64,000 bases of DNA from Aquimarina spinulae (GCF_943373825.1 NZ_CALSBP010000002.1:3151501-3215500), one strand, 5' to 3'; counted from the stretch's first letter, positions 1 to 9,645 are shown. Numbers and translations are program-made. Notes: generated by a model not told the origin, from the sequence alone.

Positions 1-363
1 GACTATGTCCTCCCCGAGTTAAAAGATCTTAAAAATCATACTTTGTATATAGATTCTAATCTATTATACGGGTATGATGGCTTTTTTGGATTAGAAAAAA
101 AGAACCCAGAAATAGAAAAGTTAATGCAAGATTATCCTTTTAAATATGAAGTAGTTAAATACGGTACACTAGAAGAAAAAATCTTTAACGAAAAGAAAGA
201 TTTCTATTACTTAATGTATAATCAGATAAATTATAATAAAATAATAAACATTGTAAATGGAAAAACCGGAAATGCAATTTATCAAGAACACACTAAAATG
301 TCTTTTAATATAAAACCTAAAGATTTTAAAAAAATTAGTTCTAAAATAAGTAAACTGAACTAA
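1..363 (+). CDS. C-terminal end of an unrecognised protein, cut by window edge
   Basis: The reading frame is open from base 1 to the TAA at 361-363, so this is the last 120 codons of a gene starting upstream of the window. The first in-frame start-like codon (TTG at 43) is not preceded by any stop in frame, so it should not be taken as the true start. The visible tail is rich in Lys, Asn, Tyr and Ile, with no signal, membrane segment or motif I can assign. It converges on mfd; a perfect 14-bp hairpin at 371-408 separates the two. Function unknown. Confidence 0.6.
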   Translation, partial: DYVLPELKDLKNHTLYIDSNLLYGYDGFFGLEKKNPEIEKLMQDYPFKYEVVKYGTLEEKIFNEKKDFYYLMYNQINYNKIINIVNGKTGNAIYQEHTKMSFNIKPKDFKKISSKISKLN

Positions 364-370
364 TCCTTAT

Positions 371-408
371 AACATGAGTTCGATGTAATTTTCTATCGAA
401 CTCATGTT
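371..408. terminator. Perfect 14-bp inverted repeat between convergent genes
   Basis: AACATGAGTTCGAT (371-384) and ATCGAACTCATGTT (395-408) are exact reverse complements around a 10-nt loop. It lies between the ends of two convergent genes and is followed by a T-rich stretch, so a bidirectional terminator role is likely. The stem core GAGTTCGATGTAA recurs in a larger hairpin at 36143-36214. Confidence 0.6.
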
Positions 409-419
409 ATTTATTATCA

Positions 420-3400
420 TTACGCTTCAATATCAACCTTAGGTTGTAACGGTTGCAATACTTGCAGTGCCTTATCAACAGAATTAACATTTTCAAAAGT
501 TAATAATAAGCGTAACCCGTTCCTGGTGTTCTTTTCTTTCATCTTACAAACTCCAGGATTCTGTTGTACAAATTGCAATACATGTGTAAATGCCGGACTT
601 TGATAAAAACCAGATTGTTGATCACTAATGAAATAGCCAATCAATTTACCTTGTTTCATAATAATTTTTTCTAACCCAATAGATGTGGCTATCCATTTTA
701 TTCTAACCGAATTTAATAAATCTATCGCCTGATCCGGTAATTCACCAAAACGGTCAATCAATCGTTTTTCGTACTCCTGCAAGTCAGATTCTTCTTTGAT
801 AGCATTAAGCTCGGTATACAAGCTAAGACGTTCGGTAATATTATTGATGTAATCATCTGGGAATAACAATTCGAAATCGGTATCGATCTGTGTGTCTTTT
901 AAATATACCTTATCTGTTGCCTCTTCTTTATATAATTCTGCAAACTCATTTTCTTTGAGTTCTTCGATGGCTTCATTTAGGATTTTTTGGTACGTTTCGA
1001 AACCAATTTCATTAATAAATCCACTCTGCTCTCCTCCTAATAGGTCTCCTGCTCCTCGAATTTCGAGATCTTTCATCGCAATATTAAAACCACTTCCCAG
1101 TTCAGAGAATTGTTCTAGTGCTGTGATACGTTTACGGGCATCTTCGGTCATAGCAGAATAGGGGGGAGTGATAAAGTAACAAAATGCTTTTTTATTACTT
1201 CGACCTACACGACCTCGCATCTGATGTAGATCAGAAAGGCCAAAATTATTGGCATTATTGATAAAAATGGTATTTGCATTCGGGACATCTAACCCGCTTT
1301 CTACAATAGTGGTAGAAATCAATACATCAAACTCTCCATTCATAAAAGAAAGCATGAGGCTTTCTAGTTTTTTTCCTTCCATTTGCCCATGACCAACACC
1401 TACTTTGGCATCGGGAACTAAGCGTTGTACCATCCCCGCAACTTCTTTAATGTTTTCGATTCTGTTATGAATAAAAAACACCTGACCACCACGTTGGATT
1501 TCATAACTTACAGCATCTCGTATTGTTTCTTCGCTAAATCGTATTACATTGGTCTCAATGGGATAACGATTGGGAGGCGGAGTAGTAATGGTAGATAAAT
1601 CCCGTGCTGCCATAAGGCTAAACTGTAATGTTCTTGGGATTGGTGTAGCGGTTAAAGTTAGCGTATCTACATTTTCTTTTATGGTCTTGAGTTTATCTTT
1701 TACCGATACTCCAAATTTTTGTTCTTCGTCAATAACCAATAATCCGAGATCTTTAAACTTCACATTTTTGTTAACTAGTTGGTGAGTCCCGATAATGATA
1801 TCTACTTTACCTACGGCTAGATCTTCGAGAGTCTCTCTTTTTTGTTTTGCTGTGCGAAAACGATTTATATATTCTACGGTTACCGGAAAATCTTTAAGAC
1901 GTTCTCTAAACGTTTTTGCATGCTGAAAGGCAAGAATTGTAGTGGGTACCAAAATAGCTACTTGTTTCCCATTATCAACAGCTTTAAATGCTGCCCGAAT
2001 AGCGACTTCGGTTTTACCAAAACCAACATCTCCACAAATAAGCCGATCCATTGGGCGCTCACTTTCCATATCAGCTTTTACTGCTTCTGTAGCAGTACTT
2101 TGATCGGGGGTATCTTCATATATAAAAGAAGCTTCCAGCTCATGTTGTAAATAACTATCTGGATTATACTGAAATCCTTTTTGCAGTTTCCGTTTTGCAT
2201 ATAACTGAATCAAATTGAAAGCTATATGTTTTACCCGAGCTTTGGTCTTTTGTTTAAGTGTTTTCCAGGCTTTAGAACCTAATTTGTATAGCTGCGGAGG
2301 TTTACCATCTTTACCATTAAACTTTGAAATTTTATGAAGCGAATGTATACTTAAGTATAGTACATCTCTTTCTCCATAAATTAGTTTGATAGCTTCTTGT
2401 TTTTTGCCTTCTACATCTATCTTTTGTAATCCACCAAATTTACCAATCCCATGATCAATATGAGTTACATAATCACCTACATCCAGATTGGTGAGTTCTT
2501 TTAGTGTGATTGCCTGTTTTTTGGCATATCCATTTTTGAGATTAAACTTGTGGTAGCGTTCGAATATCTGGTGATCTGTATAGCAGGCAATTTTACGATT
2601 GTGATCAATAAATCCCTGAAAGGCAGAAAAAACAATGGTTTCATATTGTTTTACATCAAGATCTGCATCGTCAAAAATATCATGAAAGCGTTTTGCCTGT
2701 TGTTCACTTACACAGAAGATATAGTTCTTATAACCCGTTTCATGATTTTCATTCAGATTTTTGATCAGTAAATCGAATTGTTTATTGAAAGAAGGTTGAG
2801 GTTTGGTGTCAAATTTTATTGCATAATCTGCTTTGGTAATAGGGCGGTTACCGATTTCGATTAATGTAAAATCTAATAATTGCTTTTTGATTAGTTCTGA
2901 TGTAGCAAAAAGCTCTGTTGGGGTACCATGTTTGATATCCTTTGAAAGCGTTTTGAAGGCCTCTTCGGCTTTTTCGAAATTTTTATCAATTCTGGCAGAA
3001 AGAAGGTCAATGTCTTTTGTGACAATTACTGTTTTTGAGGCAATATATTTTAAGAAACTTTCTCTGGTTTCTTGTAATGCTTTGTTCTCAACATTGGGGA
3101 TGATAGAGATTTTTTTAATTTGATCTGTAGATAGTTGAGTTTCTACATCAAAAGTTCTAATACTATCAACTTCATCGCCAAAAAATTCGATTCTATAAGG
3201 TTCGTCATTACTAAAAGAAAACACATCTACAATTCCTCCACGAACCGAAAATTCTCCAGGCTCGGTAACAAAATCTACTCTTTGAAACTGATATTCGAAT
3301 AATACTTCATTTACAAAATCGAGTGAAAGCGTATCATTGATATTAATTTTTAAGGTATTTTTTTCGAGTTCTTTTCGAGTTACTACTTTTTCGAACAATG

Positions 3401-3779
3401 CATCGGGATAGGTGATAATTAATGCTGGTTTTTTCCTAGAATTGATGCGATTAAGCACTTCGGCTCTTAGGAGTACATTTGCATTGTCGGTTTCTTCAAT
3501 TTGGTAGGGTCTACGATAACTCCCGGGGTAAAAAAGTACATTTTTATCCCCAAGTAGTTGTTCGAGATCATTGAGATAATACGCCGCCTCTTCTTTGTCA
3601 TTAAAAATGCAGAGAAATGGTTTTTCGGCTTGGATAAAGCTGTTTTGAATAATAAATGATAATGATGATCCAATGCTTCCTTGCAGATGTATTTTTGTTT
3701 CGGGCTGGGCAATAGCTTCTCCCAGTTTCTGCATTTGCCGAGACTGTGCAACAATTTGCGAGATTAAATTTACACTCAC
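420..3779 (-). CDS. mfd: Transcription-repair coupling factor Mfd
   Basis: At 1,119 residues this is close to the usual Mfd length. The order is an N-terminal UvrB-like region (about 30-330), a CarD-like RNA polymerase interaction domain (about 430-530, with GDYVTHIDHGIGKF), then an SF2 translocase with Walker A GDVGFGKTE near residue 582 and the Walker B box DEEQ, helicase motifs including GRVGRS, and a C-terminal TRCF domain (about 980-1080). Mfd displaces RNA polymerase stalled at DNA lesions and recruits UvrA. It is transcribed alone on the minus strand; the start at 3779 gives a typical N-terminus. Nothing looks damaged. Confidence 0.97.
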   Translation of the reverse strand: MSVNLISQIVAQSRQMQKLGEAIAQPETKIHLQGSIGSSLSFIIQNSFIQAEKPFLCIFNDKEEAAYYLNDLEQLLGDKNVLFYPGSYRRPYQIEETDNANVLLRAEVLNRINSRKKPALIITYPDALFEKVVTRKELEKNTLKININDTLSLDFVNEVLFEYQFQRVDFVTEPGEFSVRGGIVDVFSFSNDEPYRIEFFGDEVDSIRTFDVETQLSTDQIKKISIIPNVENKALQETRESFLKYIASKTVIVTKDIDLLSARIDKNFEKAEEAFKTLSKDIKHGTPTELFATSELIKKQLLDFTLIEIGNRPITKADYAIKFDTKPQPSFNKQFDLLIKNLNENHETGYKNYIFCVSEQQAKRFHDIFDDADLDVKQYETIVFSAFQGFIDHNRKIACYTDHQIFERYHKFNLKNGYAKKQAITLKELTNLDVGDYVTHIDHGIGKFGGLQKIDVEGKKQEAIKLIYGERDVLYLSIHSLHKISKFNGKDGKPPQLYKLGSKAWKTLKQKTKARVKHIAFNLIQLYAKRKLQKGFQYNPDSYLQHELEASFIYEDTPDQSTATEAVKADMESERPMDRLICGDVGFGKTEVAIRAAFKAVDNGKQVAILVPTTILAFQHAKTFRERLKDFPVTVEYINRFRTAKQKRETLEDLAVGKVDIIIGTHQLVNKNVKFKDLGLLVIDEEQKFGVSVKDKLKTIKENVDTLTLTATPIPRTLQFSLMAARDLSTITTPPPNRYPIETNVIRFSEETIRDAVSYEIQRGGQVFFIHNRIENIKEVAGMVQRLVPDAKVGVGHGQMEGKKLESLMLSFMNGEFDVLISTTIVESGLDVPNANTIFINNANNFGLSDLHQMRGRVGRSNKKAFCYFITPPYSAMTEDARKRITALEQFSELGSGFNIAMKDLEIRGAGDLLGGEQSGFINEIGFETYQKILNEAIEELKENEFAELYKEEATDKVYLKDTQIDTDFELLFPDDYINNITERLSLYTELNAIKEESDLQEYEKRLIDRFGELPDQAIDLLNSVRIKWIATSIGLEKIIMKQGKLIGYFISDQQSGFYQSPAFTHVLQFVQQNPGVCKMKEKNTRNGLRLLLTFENVNSVDKALQVLQPLQPKVDIEA

Positions 3780-3865
3780 TTAATAATGTTTTGTAGCAAA
3801 TATAAGAGCTATATAAATTTCTGGCAAAGGGATTTTAAATTTCTATGTTAGAATGTATTGCGCGA

Positions 3866-4010
3866 GGGATAGTAGCGGCATCCTTTTGTTTGCTATATTT
3901 TGCAATTCAAGCTGTTGTATTCTAATGCATAATTCGGGTTTAAAACTGTTCGGGGATTTTTTATAAACAAAAGATATAGCAGATAGCCCGACCCGAAGGG
4001 CACGCCAAAA
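3866..4010 (+). repeat. Dispersed hairpin repeat, copy 1
   Basis: The copy begins with GGGATAGTAGCGGCATCC and ends with AGATATAGCAGATAGCCCG plus a GC-rich tail. The arms CTTTTGTTT (3883-3891) and AAACAAAAG (3965-3973) are perfectly complementary. Related copies are at 42569-42668 (opposite strand) and 47947-48056. It fills most of the gap between mfd and the aminotransferase-fold gene. Confidence 0.7.
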
Positions 4011-4039
4011 AAAGTATATTTAATCTGTTTTAACTTATA

Positions 4040-5182
4040 TTAATCAAATTGTGCCAGTAATCGATTAAAATCTGTTTCAGAATTATATACATTAGAAGAA
4101 ACTCGAATGGCATTACCACGAAAAGAAATAAAGATATTTTCTTCTTTTAGTTTCCTTTTTAATTTTTCCAAATCAATATGATCTGGTAAATAAATACCAA
4201 AAAGATGATGTGCTCTATGATGGTCTTCTTCGATAAAACAGCCTAAATCTCTAAGCTGTTGTATGGCAGTTGTAGAGATCGTTTTACAGTATTCCTGGAT
4301 GGCTTCTGGTGACCATTCGATCAATTGTTCTATAGCGCGAATCAACATCGGGGTTAATACAAAATTACTAGACTCTCCAACCGAATATCTGGCGGCTTTT
4401 TCCTTGTAACGATCTTCATATTGGGTTAACCTGGTAAAATCCTCACTGTTATAACGGTTCATCCAGTTGTGTTCTATAGGTGTTCCTTCATTAAAAGCAT
4501 CACTATAATATGCTACTCCGGTAGAATAAGGGCCAAGTAACCATTTATACCCTGCACAAATTAAAGCATCGGGTTTAATTTCTGAAACAGAGAAAGGGAG
4601 TGCTCCTACACTTTGAGTCCCATCAATGATTAAAAAAGCATGTACAGCTTTAGTCTTTGCTCGTATTGCTTTTAGGTCAAATAATGTGCCATCTGCCCAG
4701 TGCACATGAGACATTGCTACAACAGCAGTTTTTTTGGTAATAGCATTCAGGATATTCTCATTCCATAGTGCACCTCGATCTTTAAAATCTTTTGGAGGCT
4801 TGATTACTGTTATAGAAGCACCATGTCTATTTGCTACCTCTTGCCAGACATATACATTACTGGGAAACTGCTCATCAACTACTATAATTTCGTCTCCAGG
4901 ATTGATAGGGATGTTATTAGCAGCGTTAGCAATACCGTAGGATACCGAGGGAATAATAGCAATGTTTCTATAATCAGGTGCGTTGACCAAAGTGGCAAAA
5001 CGTTGTTTTAAAATCTCTCTTTGAGTAAAAAAATCTTGGGGTGTGATTTCATTAGGTCTGGCTTTTTGGATAACAGAGGCAAGACCAACTTCTGTTACAG
5101 ATTTTAATTGAGGAGCCATATAAGCCCCATTTAGATAAGTGATATTGTCTGATAGATCAAAGAGGTGTTTTTGATGTTGCAT
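4040..5182 (-). CDS. Aminotransferase class V-fold PLP enzyme (cysteine desulfurase/kynureninase-like)
   Basis: 380 residues from the ATG at 5182; an in-frame ATG at 5242 would add 20 residues that do not look conserved, so the shorter form is preferred. The fold shows a nucleotide-like PLP pocket segment (SVSYGIANAANN), an Asp in IIDGTQSVGALP, and the Schiff-base lysine in AGYKWLLGP, Lys213 by this start. It belongs to the class V group that includes cysteine desulfurases, kynureninase and isopenicillin-N epimerase-like enzymes; the substrate cannot be told from sequence. It stands alone between two noncoding regions, so context gives no hint. Confidence 0.85.
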   Translation of the reverse strand: MQHQKHLFDLSDNITYLNGAYMAPQLKSVTEVGLASVIQKARPNEITPQDFFTQREILKQRFATLVNAPDYRNIAIIPSVSYGIANAANNIPINPGDEIIVVDEQFPSNVYVWQEVANRHGASITVIKPPKDFKDRGALWNENILNAITKKTAVVAMSHVHWADGTLFDLKAIRAKTKAVHAFLIIDGTQSVGALPFSVSEIKPDALICAGYKWLLGPYSTGVAYYSDAFNEGTPIEHNWMNRYNSEDFTRLTQYEDRYKEKAARYSVGESSNFVLTPMLIRAIEQLIEWSPEAIQEYCKTISTTAIQQLRDLGCFIEEDHHRAHHLFGIYLPDHIDLEKLKRKLKEENIFISFRGNAIRVSSNVYNSETDFNRLLAQFD

Positions 5183-5242
5183 ATGTATCTTTTGTTGAAT
5201 GTAAAAAGCGCAATGACTATTACCTTCTGTAAAAATATGCAT

Positions 5243-5869
5243 TAGGAATATGAGACGATATTGATCAAAGTTAAAACTATCCTAATTATACGAGAATTTA
5301 GTTTTGTTAATCAGAAAATAGCATAAAAATATAAAATTGAATCTTTTCGGATGATCAATAAAATAAGGATATAGAGGCCTTTTTTTAAACAAGAAGAAAA
5401 AATATCAAAAAAAAGCAACTTTTTTCTGCCAGTCCCGAAAAACGAAACTGGCATGCTTTATTATTGCACTATAAAACAATTGCAATAATGACAAATCCAA
5501 TTTTAAATCCTGATCAGGGTAGGACTAAGTCGGGATGAAATTTTGGACTATGTAGGGTAGGGTTACCCCTTTTATTATTCAGCTATTAGCTGATTTTTTG
5601 CAATTCTTAAAATTCTCCTGTGCCTTGGCATGGGAGGGTTTTATTAGAAGTGATTTGAACTTTTTGTCTGGGAGCGAAAAAATAGGCTTTTGTGACATAA
5701 TAATATCTTTTTTAAGTAGCATAGCCTTAGCTACGGTGCGAAAGAAAGATGAAATTAGGGTGCAAAATGTATTTTTGCAGCCCAGAATTAAAAGCTCAAA
5801 TGACTTCTTGTTGTAATGTACAAAGAAAATAGAATATTGATAAGAAATAGTAACAATTTTATAAAAACA
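5243..5869. other. Gene-poor interval with inverted repeats
   Basis: No convincing gene. It holds a hairpin around 5427-5453 (TGCCAGT with ACTGGCA), an inverted repeat TTATTGCA/TGCAATAA (5461-5468 and 5481-5488), a CAGCT/AGCTG mini-hairpin followed by T residues at 5580-5599, and a possible 16-codon ORF at 5488-5538 directly after the second inverted repeat. A -7 box for the next gene lies at 5770-5777. Confidence 0.5.
5770..5777 (+). promoter_or_regulatory. Bacteroidota -7 box (TAnnTTTG) for the LamG gene
   Basis: TATTTTTG matches the Bacteroidota -7 consensus TAnnTTTG, about 100 bp before the chosen start. I see no good -33 TTG element at the expected distance, so this is only a candidate. 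Confidence 0.35.
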
Positions 5870-5875
5870 ATGAAT

Positions 5876-6973
5876 ATGAAAAACTTTTTATTTAGTGCCA
5901 TTTTGGTGCTTATATCAACGCTTGGGATTGCACAGACTGTAAACGATGCTCTAATAGGATATTGGCCTTTTAACGGTAATGCGAATGATGTAAAGGGAAA
6001 CAATAATGGTGTTGTTTTTGGAAATATTACATCTGCTATAGGAAAAGATGGACAAGAAAATACGGCGTATTATTTTGATGGTGTAGATGATTATATTCAA
6101 ATTCTTACTCCACAACTTTCGCAAATGACCATTGCATTTTGGGTAAAACCAGATGGGATTGTCGATGATACGAGATTTTTAACTGATCTAACTGGTGATT
6201 CACCTGATGTTATGGGAGTAGGATATTATAATCAAACCATACGAATGTGGGCACGGCCTGATTGGAAAACTGTTATAGGAGGATATGATCAAACAAATCA
6301 AGCGAAATGGTCTTTGGTTTGTTTCACAATTGATGCCAATAAAAATATTACAGGTTATTTGAATGGTGTTCGAGGGGCGACCCAAAGTTTTAATCAAATG
6401 ATCACTAATTTGGGCATAGGAAAAAAATATTCTCTTAATGGAAATTCTTATGGTAGCGATTTCAAAGGAAGTATGGATGAGTTTATGATATTTAATAGAG
6501 TATTAACTGAATCAGAAATTCAATCATTGGCAGGAGGTGATTCAAATACAATTTCGAATGGTTGGAAAACCGATAATTCAAAAGTATATGTCACTACAGA
6601 ATCGGTAGGTATTGGTACTGCTAATCCAGACTCCAGACTCACTGTAAAAGGAAAAATTCATGCAGAGGAAGTAAAAATAGATCTTAGCGTTCCTGCTCCG
6701 GATTATGTGTTTACCAAAGAGTATGATTTGTTAACTATAGAAGAAATACAACAGCACATTAAAGAAAAAGGACATTTACCTAATATTCCTTCTGCAATCG
6801 AAATGGAGAAAAATGGTGTAGAACTTGGGATTATGAATATGAAGCTTCTTGAAAAAATAGAAGAACTCACATTGTATACCATTGCACAGGAAAAACAATT
6901 AAAAGAACAGCAAAAAATAAATGAAGTTCTGGAGGCGCGATTGAAAAAAATAGAAGGTTTATTATTAAAGTAA
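5876..6973 (+). CDS. Secreted LamG-domain protein with a fibre-like C-terminal region
   Basis: From the ATG at 5876 the protein is 365 residues and begins with a clear signal peptide ending near ISTLGIAQ. The in-frame ATGs at 5816 and 5870 would bury the signal. A concanavalin/LamG domain follows (about 10-210 of the mature protein; IGYWPFNGNANDVKG, ITGYLNGVRG and the closing DEFMIFNRVLTESEI are typical). The C-terminal 130 residues carry VGIGTANPDSRLTVKGK, GHLPNIPSA and a coiled coil ending in KKIEGLLLK. This tail is common on flavobacterial surface proteins and resembles phage tail-fibre regions. It is probably an exported carbohydrate- or surface-binding protein. No T9SS domain is visible. 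A strong terminator follows at 7021-7051. Confidence 0.8.
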   Translation: MKNFLFSAILVLISTLGIAQTVNDALIGYWPFNGNANDVKGNNNGVVFGNITSAIGKDGQENTAYYFDGVDDYIQILTPQLSQMTIAFWVKPDGIVDDTRFLTDLTGDSPDVMGVGYYNQTIRMWARPDWKTVIGGYDQTNQAKWSLVCFTIDANKNITGYLNGVRGATQSFNQMITNLGIGKKYSLNGNSYGSDFKGSMDEFMIFNRVLTESEIQSLAGGDSNTISNGWKTDNSKVYVTTESVGIGTANPDSRLTVKGKIHAEEVKIDLSVPAPDYVFTKEYDLLTIEEIQQHIKEKGHLPNIPSAIEMEKNGVELGIMNMKLLEKIEELTLYTIAQEKQLKEQQKINEVLEARLKKIEGLLLK

Positions 6974-7020
6974 ATTTCTTGCGCTAAAATTTTGGATACT
7001 AGAAAAATGTAAACAAAAAC

Positions 7021-7051
7021 AAAAAGCGAGATCAAAATTACCTCGCTTTTT
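7021..7051 (+). terminator. Rho-independent terminator after the LamG gene
   Basis: AAAAAGCGAG (7021-7030) pairs with CTCGCTTTTT (7042-7051) around an 11-nt loop, ending in T residues. It sits 48 bp past the stop codon of the LamG gene. Confidence 0.8.
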
Positions 7052-7107
7052 TACATTTTATGTACCAGTCCCGATAAGAGTGGTACGATCCTATATCTTC
7101 TCATGGC

Positions 7108-7206
7108 TTATCGGTGTATAGCATAACTAGAAGAAGCAGGTAGTTGTTTTATAAAATTAATGAATGGCTTAAAGTTTAATCCGAATTTAATGTATAAAGT
7201 TTTCAT
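7108..7206 (-). CDS. Possible small 32-residue peptide
   Basis: Intact ATG-to-TAA frame in an otherwise empty interval. The peptide has Lys/Phe-rich and hydrophobic stretches but no clear membrane segment or processing motif. I do not recognise a family. It may be a chance ORF; in AT-rich DNA, frames of this size are common. Confidence 0.15.
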   Translation of the reverse strand: MKTLYIKFGLNFKPFINFIKQLPASSSYAIHR

Positions 7207-7598
7207 GTTTTATGATTTTTAAATTAGTAATACATCTTTGGATATAGTATAAACAATTGCCGTGCCAAAAAAATAAAAATACTGTAAAGTGAAGAATAAC
7301 AAGAGATTGCAGATGTTGCTGTTTTAAGAATGAATCAATAATACGATTGAAGCACTGATTTTTTTCTAAAGAATTAAGAATAATCCCAATACAACTAAAT
7401 TTAAAATCGCTGTCAGAATGTTTAGGTTCTGTTATATGTTCTTTTAATGTTTAGGATAGGTTGTGAAATAGGGTAGAGTAGTGATTATTTTTTTGTCAAA
7501 TTCACTATAGTTTCAGGGTGTAATAGATTTTCTATTGCATAATGAGGGTTTAAACTAAAAAATGGCAATTATTAATTTTAAAAGGTATATAGTTTAGT

Positions 7599-7606
7599 TA
7601 TATTTG
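7599..7606 (+). promoter_or_regulatory. -7 box for the TerB-like gene
   Basis: TATATTTG fits TAnnTTTG exactly, and the predicted start of transcription would fall about 17-20 bp before the ATG at 7631. The -33 side has no clear TTG. Confidence 0.4.
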
Positions 7607-7630
7607 CGGCAAATTAAACAAAAGTATACA

Positions 7631-8062
7631 ATGTCAATATCTGATTTATTTGATAGCGGATTTCAGAAAAGAAACCAGGACCATTTTGCAGCAATTGTAA
7701 AAATAGCAATGAGTGATGGAGTGATTACTGACGAGGAGAAGGCTTTTTTAGATAGATTAGCCACCAGACTGGGTATTTCTGAGAATGATTACAAAGAAAT
7801 TTTAAAAGATTATAGTACACATCCTATTAATCCTCCTACGAGTTATGAGAGGAGACTTGAGCGATTGTATGATTTATCTAGAATGGTTTATGCAGATCAT
7901 GTAAAGGGTGAAGGCCAGGTAGTTTTATTAGAGAAACTGAGTATTGGGTTAGGGTTTAATCCAGAAAATGCAAAATACATTGTCGATAAAGCCTTAAACC
8001 TGGTTGATCAGGGAGTAGATAGTGATACTTTTGAAGAAGAGGTTAAAAATATGAATAGATAA
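7631..8062 (+). CDS. TerB-like (tellurite resistance/co-chaperone DjlA N-terminal fold) protein
   Basis: 143 residues from the ATG at 7631. A TTG-initiated frame begins upstream at 7604 but overlaps the -7 box, so it is rejected. The protein is all-helical with the acidic TerB signature: HFAAIVKIAMSDGVITDEEKAFL, then a second half with MVYADHVKGEGQVVLLEKL and GVDSDTFEEEV. TerB-like domains form a metal-binding helical bundle in cytoplasmic stress or membrane-associated complexes; no ter partners (TerC, TerD) are nearby, so tellurite resistance should not be assumed. It converges on the histidine kinase operon and shares a terminator hairpin with it. Confidence 0.75.
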   Translation: MSISDLFDSGFQKRNQDHFAAIVKIAMSDGVITDEEKAFLDRLATRLGISENDYKEILKDYSTHPINPPTSYERRLERLYDLSRMVYADHVKGEGQVVLLEKLSIGLGFNPENAKYIVDKALNLVDQGVDSDTFEEEVKNMNR

Positions 8063-8084
8063 TAAGAATCTATTTTTAAACCAT

Positions 8085-8116
8085 AAAAAAAGGCAGCTTA
8101 ATCGGCTGCCTTTTTT
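8085..8116. terminator. Bidirectional terminator between terB-like gene and kinase operon
   Basis: An A run plus GGCAGC (8092-8097) pairs with GCTGCC (8105-8110) plus a T run around a 7-nt loop. A/T runs on both sides allow it to work on both strands. The kinase stop codon lies in the loop. Confidence 0.85.
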
Positions 8117-9645
8117 GCTATTTGTTTTGTGATTTTATAAATCAATTCTTCTTGCTCGAAGGGTTTGGCTATAAAGTCATCCATTCCGGATCGTATACAT
8201 TTATCTCTGGCTACATCATTAGCTTTACCAGAAAAACCAATAATAGGTACTTCAGAAATAAATTTATCTCCATAATTGTTTCGGATCATATGCGTGGCCT
8301 GATATCCATCGATTTTAGAAACGGTAAGATCCATTAAAATCAAATCATATTTGCGTCGTTCGATATAGTTAATAGCTTCTTCGCCATTAATAGCAATATC
8401 GACAAAAAAGTTACCTTGTGAGATCAATACCTTCATAATTAGATATTGTGTTATTTCTTCATCTTCTACGACCAGGATTCTATATTTGGTTGCACTTTTT
8501 GGCAATTTATATTTTTTCTTTTTTCGTGCTGGAGTCGTTTTTATGATCTCAAATTTAAATGGGAGTTTTATATTAAATGTGGTTCCTTTTTCTGGCTCAC
8601 TGGTTACTTTTATTTCTCCATTTAAAAGATCTACCAGGTTTTTTACTATTGCTAGCCCAAGACCAGTCCCAGAAATTCGTTTGTCGAGATCAAAACGAGT
8701 AAATCGTTCAAAAAGATAGGGGATGTTTTCTTCCATAATCCCAATCCCGGTATCTTCAATTTTAAAATTAAGACTTAGCTTATTGGTACGTTGATAATTT
8801 TTGGTTACCGAAAGGATAACCTTTCCTTCTTCGGTAAATTTAAAAGCATTGGTTAGGATATTATTTAAAATCTGATATATCCTGGTTCTGTCTCCGATGA
8901 GATATTCCTGAATGCTGGGATCTATATTAGTCTCAAAAGTAATTTGTTTTTCTTCGGCGACCTTAGCATAAGATTCACGAAACCCATCTATTAAAGTATG
9001 AAAAGCAAAACGTTCTTCTACAATTTTTAGTTTTCCTGATTCTATTTTAGACAGATCAATCATATCGTCTATAAGAGCGTTAAGATGAAGACTTTCTCTT
9101 TTTATAATTCTGGCAAGTTCCTCTTGTTCGAAAGTTAGTTTGGTTTTTTCCAGGACTTCTACAAACCCTAATATACTTGTGAGAGGTGTTCTTATCTCAT
9201 GATTGATATTAGCAATAAAACTATTCTTAAATTCTTCTTTTTCCAGAAGATATTTGTTCTTAAGTTCGAGTTCTTTGGCTAATAAAATGGATTCATTTTT
9301 TTGCTGTGCTATTTGATTAAGGTCTTTATATTTCCCTGTATAATCAAAAAGAATAATTATGATTTCTTCTTTTTCAAGAGTAAATGTGATGTCGCAAATC
9401 TTTTCTATTTCACCATCTTCTAAGTGAATACAGGGAAAGTTTAATGCTTTTTTACCAGAAGAGGTGTTTTTTTCAAATTCTCGCAGGATTTCAAAAAATG
9501 GATGAGCATCAAAAATTAATGTACCTTCTTTCCAATTAAAAAAAGTATGATCACTTTCTGTAATGATATTATCATAAGTAACATGAATGATTTGTACTTG
9601 TGGATTAAATTGCGAATGGTCGTTTTGATGTTTCGTCATGCTCAC
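8098..9645 (-). CDS. Hybrid sensor histidine kinase with C-terminal receiver
   Basis: 515 residues. A PAS-like region (about 15-115) is followed by a short coiled coil, HisKA with the phospho-acceptor His149 in INHEIRTPL, HATPase_c with N box NAFKF and G boxes DTGIGI and GTGLGLAIV, and a receiver domain from about 390 with Asp439 in LILMDLT and Lys in FIAKPF. There is no signal peptide or transmembrane segment, so it is cytoplasmic. Its ATG overlaps the stop region of the Ras-like GTPase by 4 bp, which implies translational coupling and suggests that the kinase reads out or controls the GTPase. No DNA-binding output domain is present; the receiver may pass phosphate on or bind a partner. Confidence 0.92.
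   Translation of the reverse strand: MSMTKHQNDHSQFNPQVQIIHVTYDNIITESDHTFFNWKEGTLIFDAHPFFEILREFEKNTSSGKKALNFPCIHLEDGEIEKICDITFTLEKEEIIIILFDYTGKYKDLNQIAQQKNESILLAKELELKNKYLLEKEEFKNSFIANINHEIRTPLTSILGFVEVLEKTKLTFEQEELARIIKRESLHLNALIDDMIDLSKIESGKLKIVEERFAFHTLIDGFRESYAKVAEEKQITFETNIDPSIQEYLIGDRTRIYQILNNILTNAFKFTEEGKVILSVTKNYQRTNKLSLNFKIEDTGIGIMEENIPYLFERFTRFDLDKRISGTGLGLAIVKNLVDLLNGEIKVTSEPEKGTTFNIKLPFKFEIIKTTPARKKKKYKLPKSATKYRILVVEDEEITQYLIMKVLISQGNFFVDIAINGEEAINYIERRKYDLILMDLTVSKIDGYQATHMIRNNYGDKFISEVPIIGFSGKANDVARDKCIRSGMDDFIAKPFEQEELIYKITKQIAKKAAD

Larger units (their letters stand above)
7052..7630. other. Noncoding interval, with one possible 32-codon ORF
   Basis: A short hairpin GTACCA/TGGTAC lies at 7062-7085. 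On the minus strand an ATG at 7206 opens a 32-codon frame ending at 7108 (MKTLYIKFGLNFK at its start); nothing supports its expression beyond the intact frame. The rest is AT-rich with no feature I can name until the -7 box at 7599. Confidence 0.4.

Noticed and set aside
43..363. A complete gene starting at the TTG at 43.
   Set aside because: The frame is open all the way to base 1, so the start lies outside the window and the piece is only the tail of a longer gene.
892..2771. Several plus-strand ORFs antisense to mfd.
   Set aside because: They lie opposite a conserved, full-length gene and have no family features; they are shadows.
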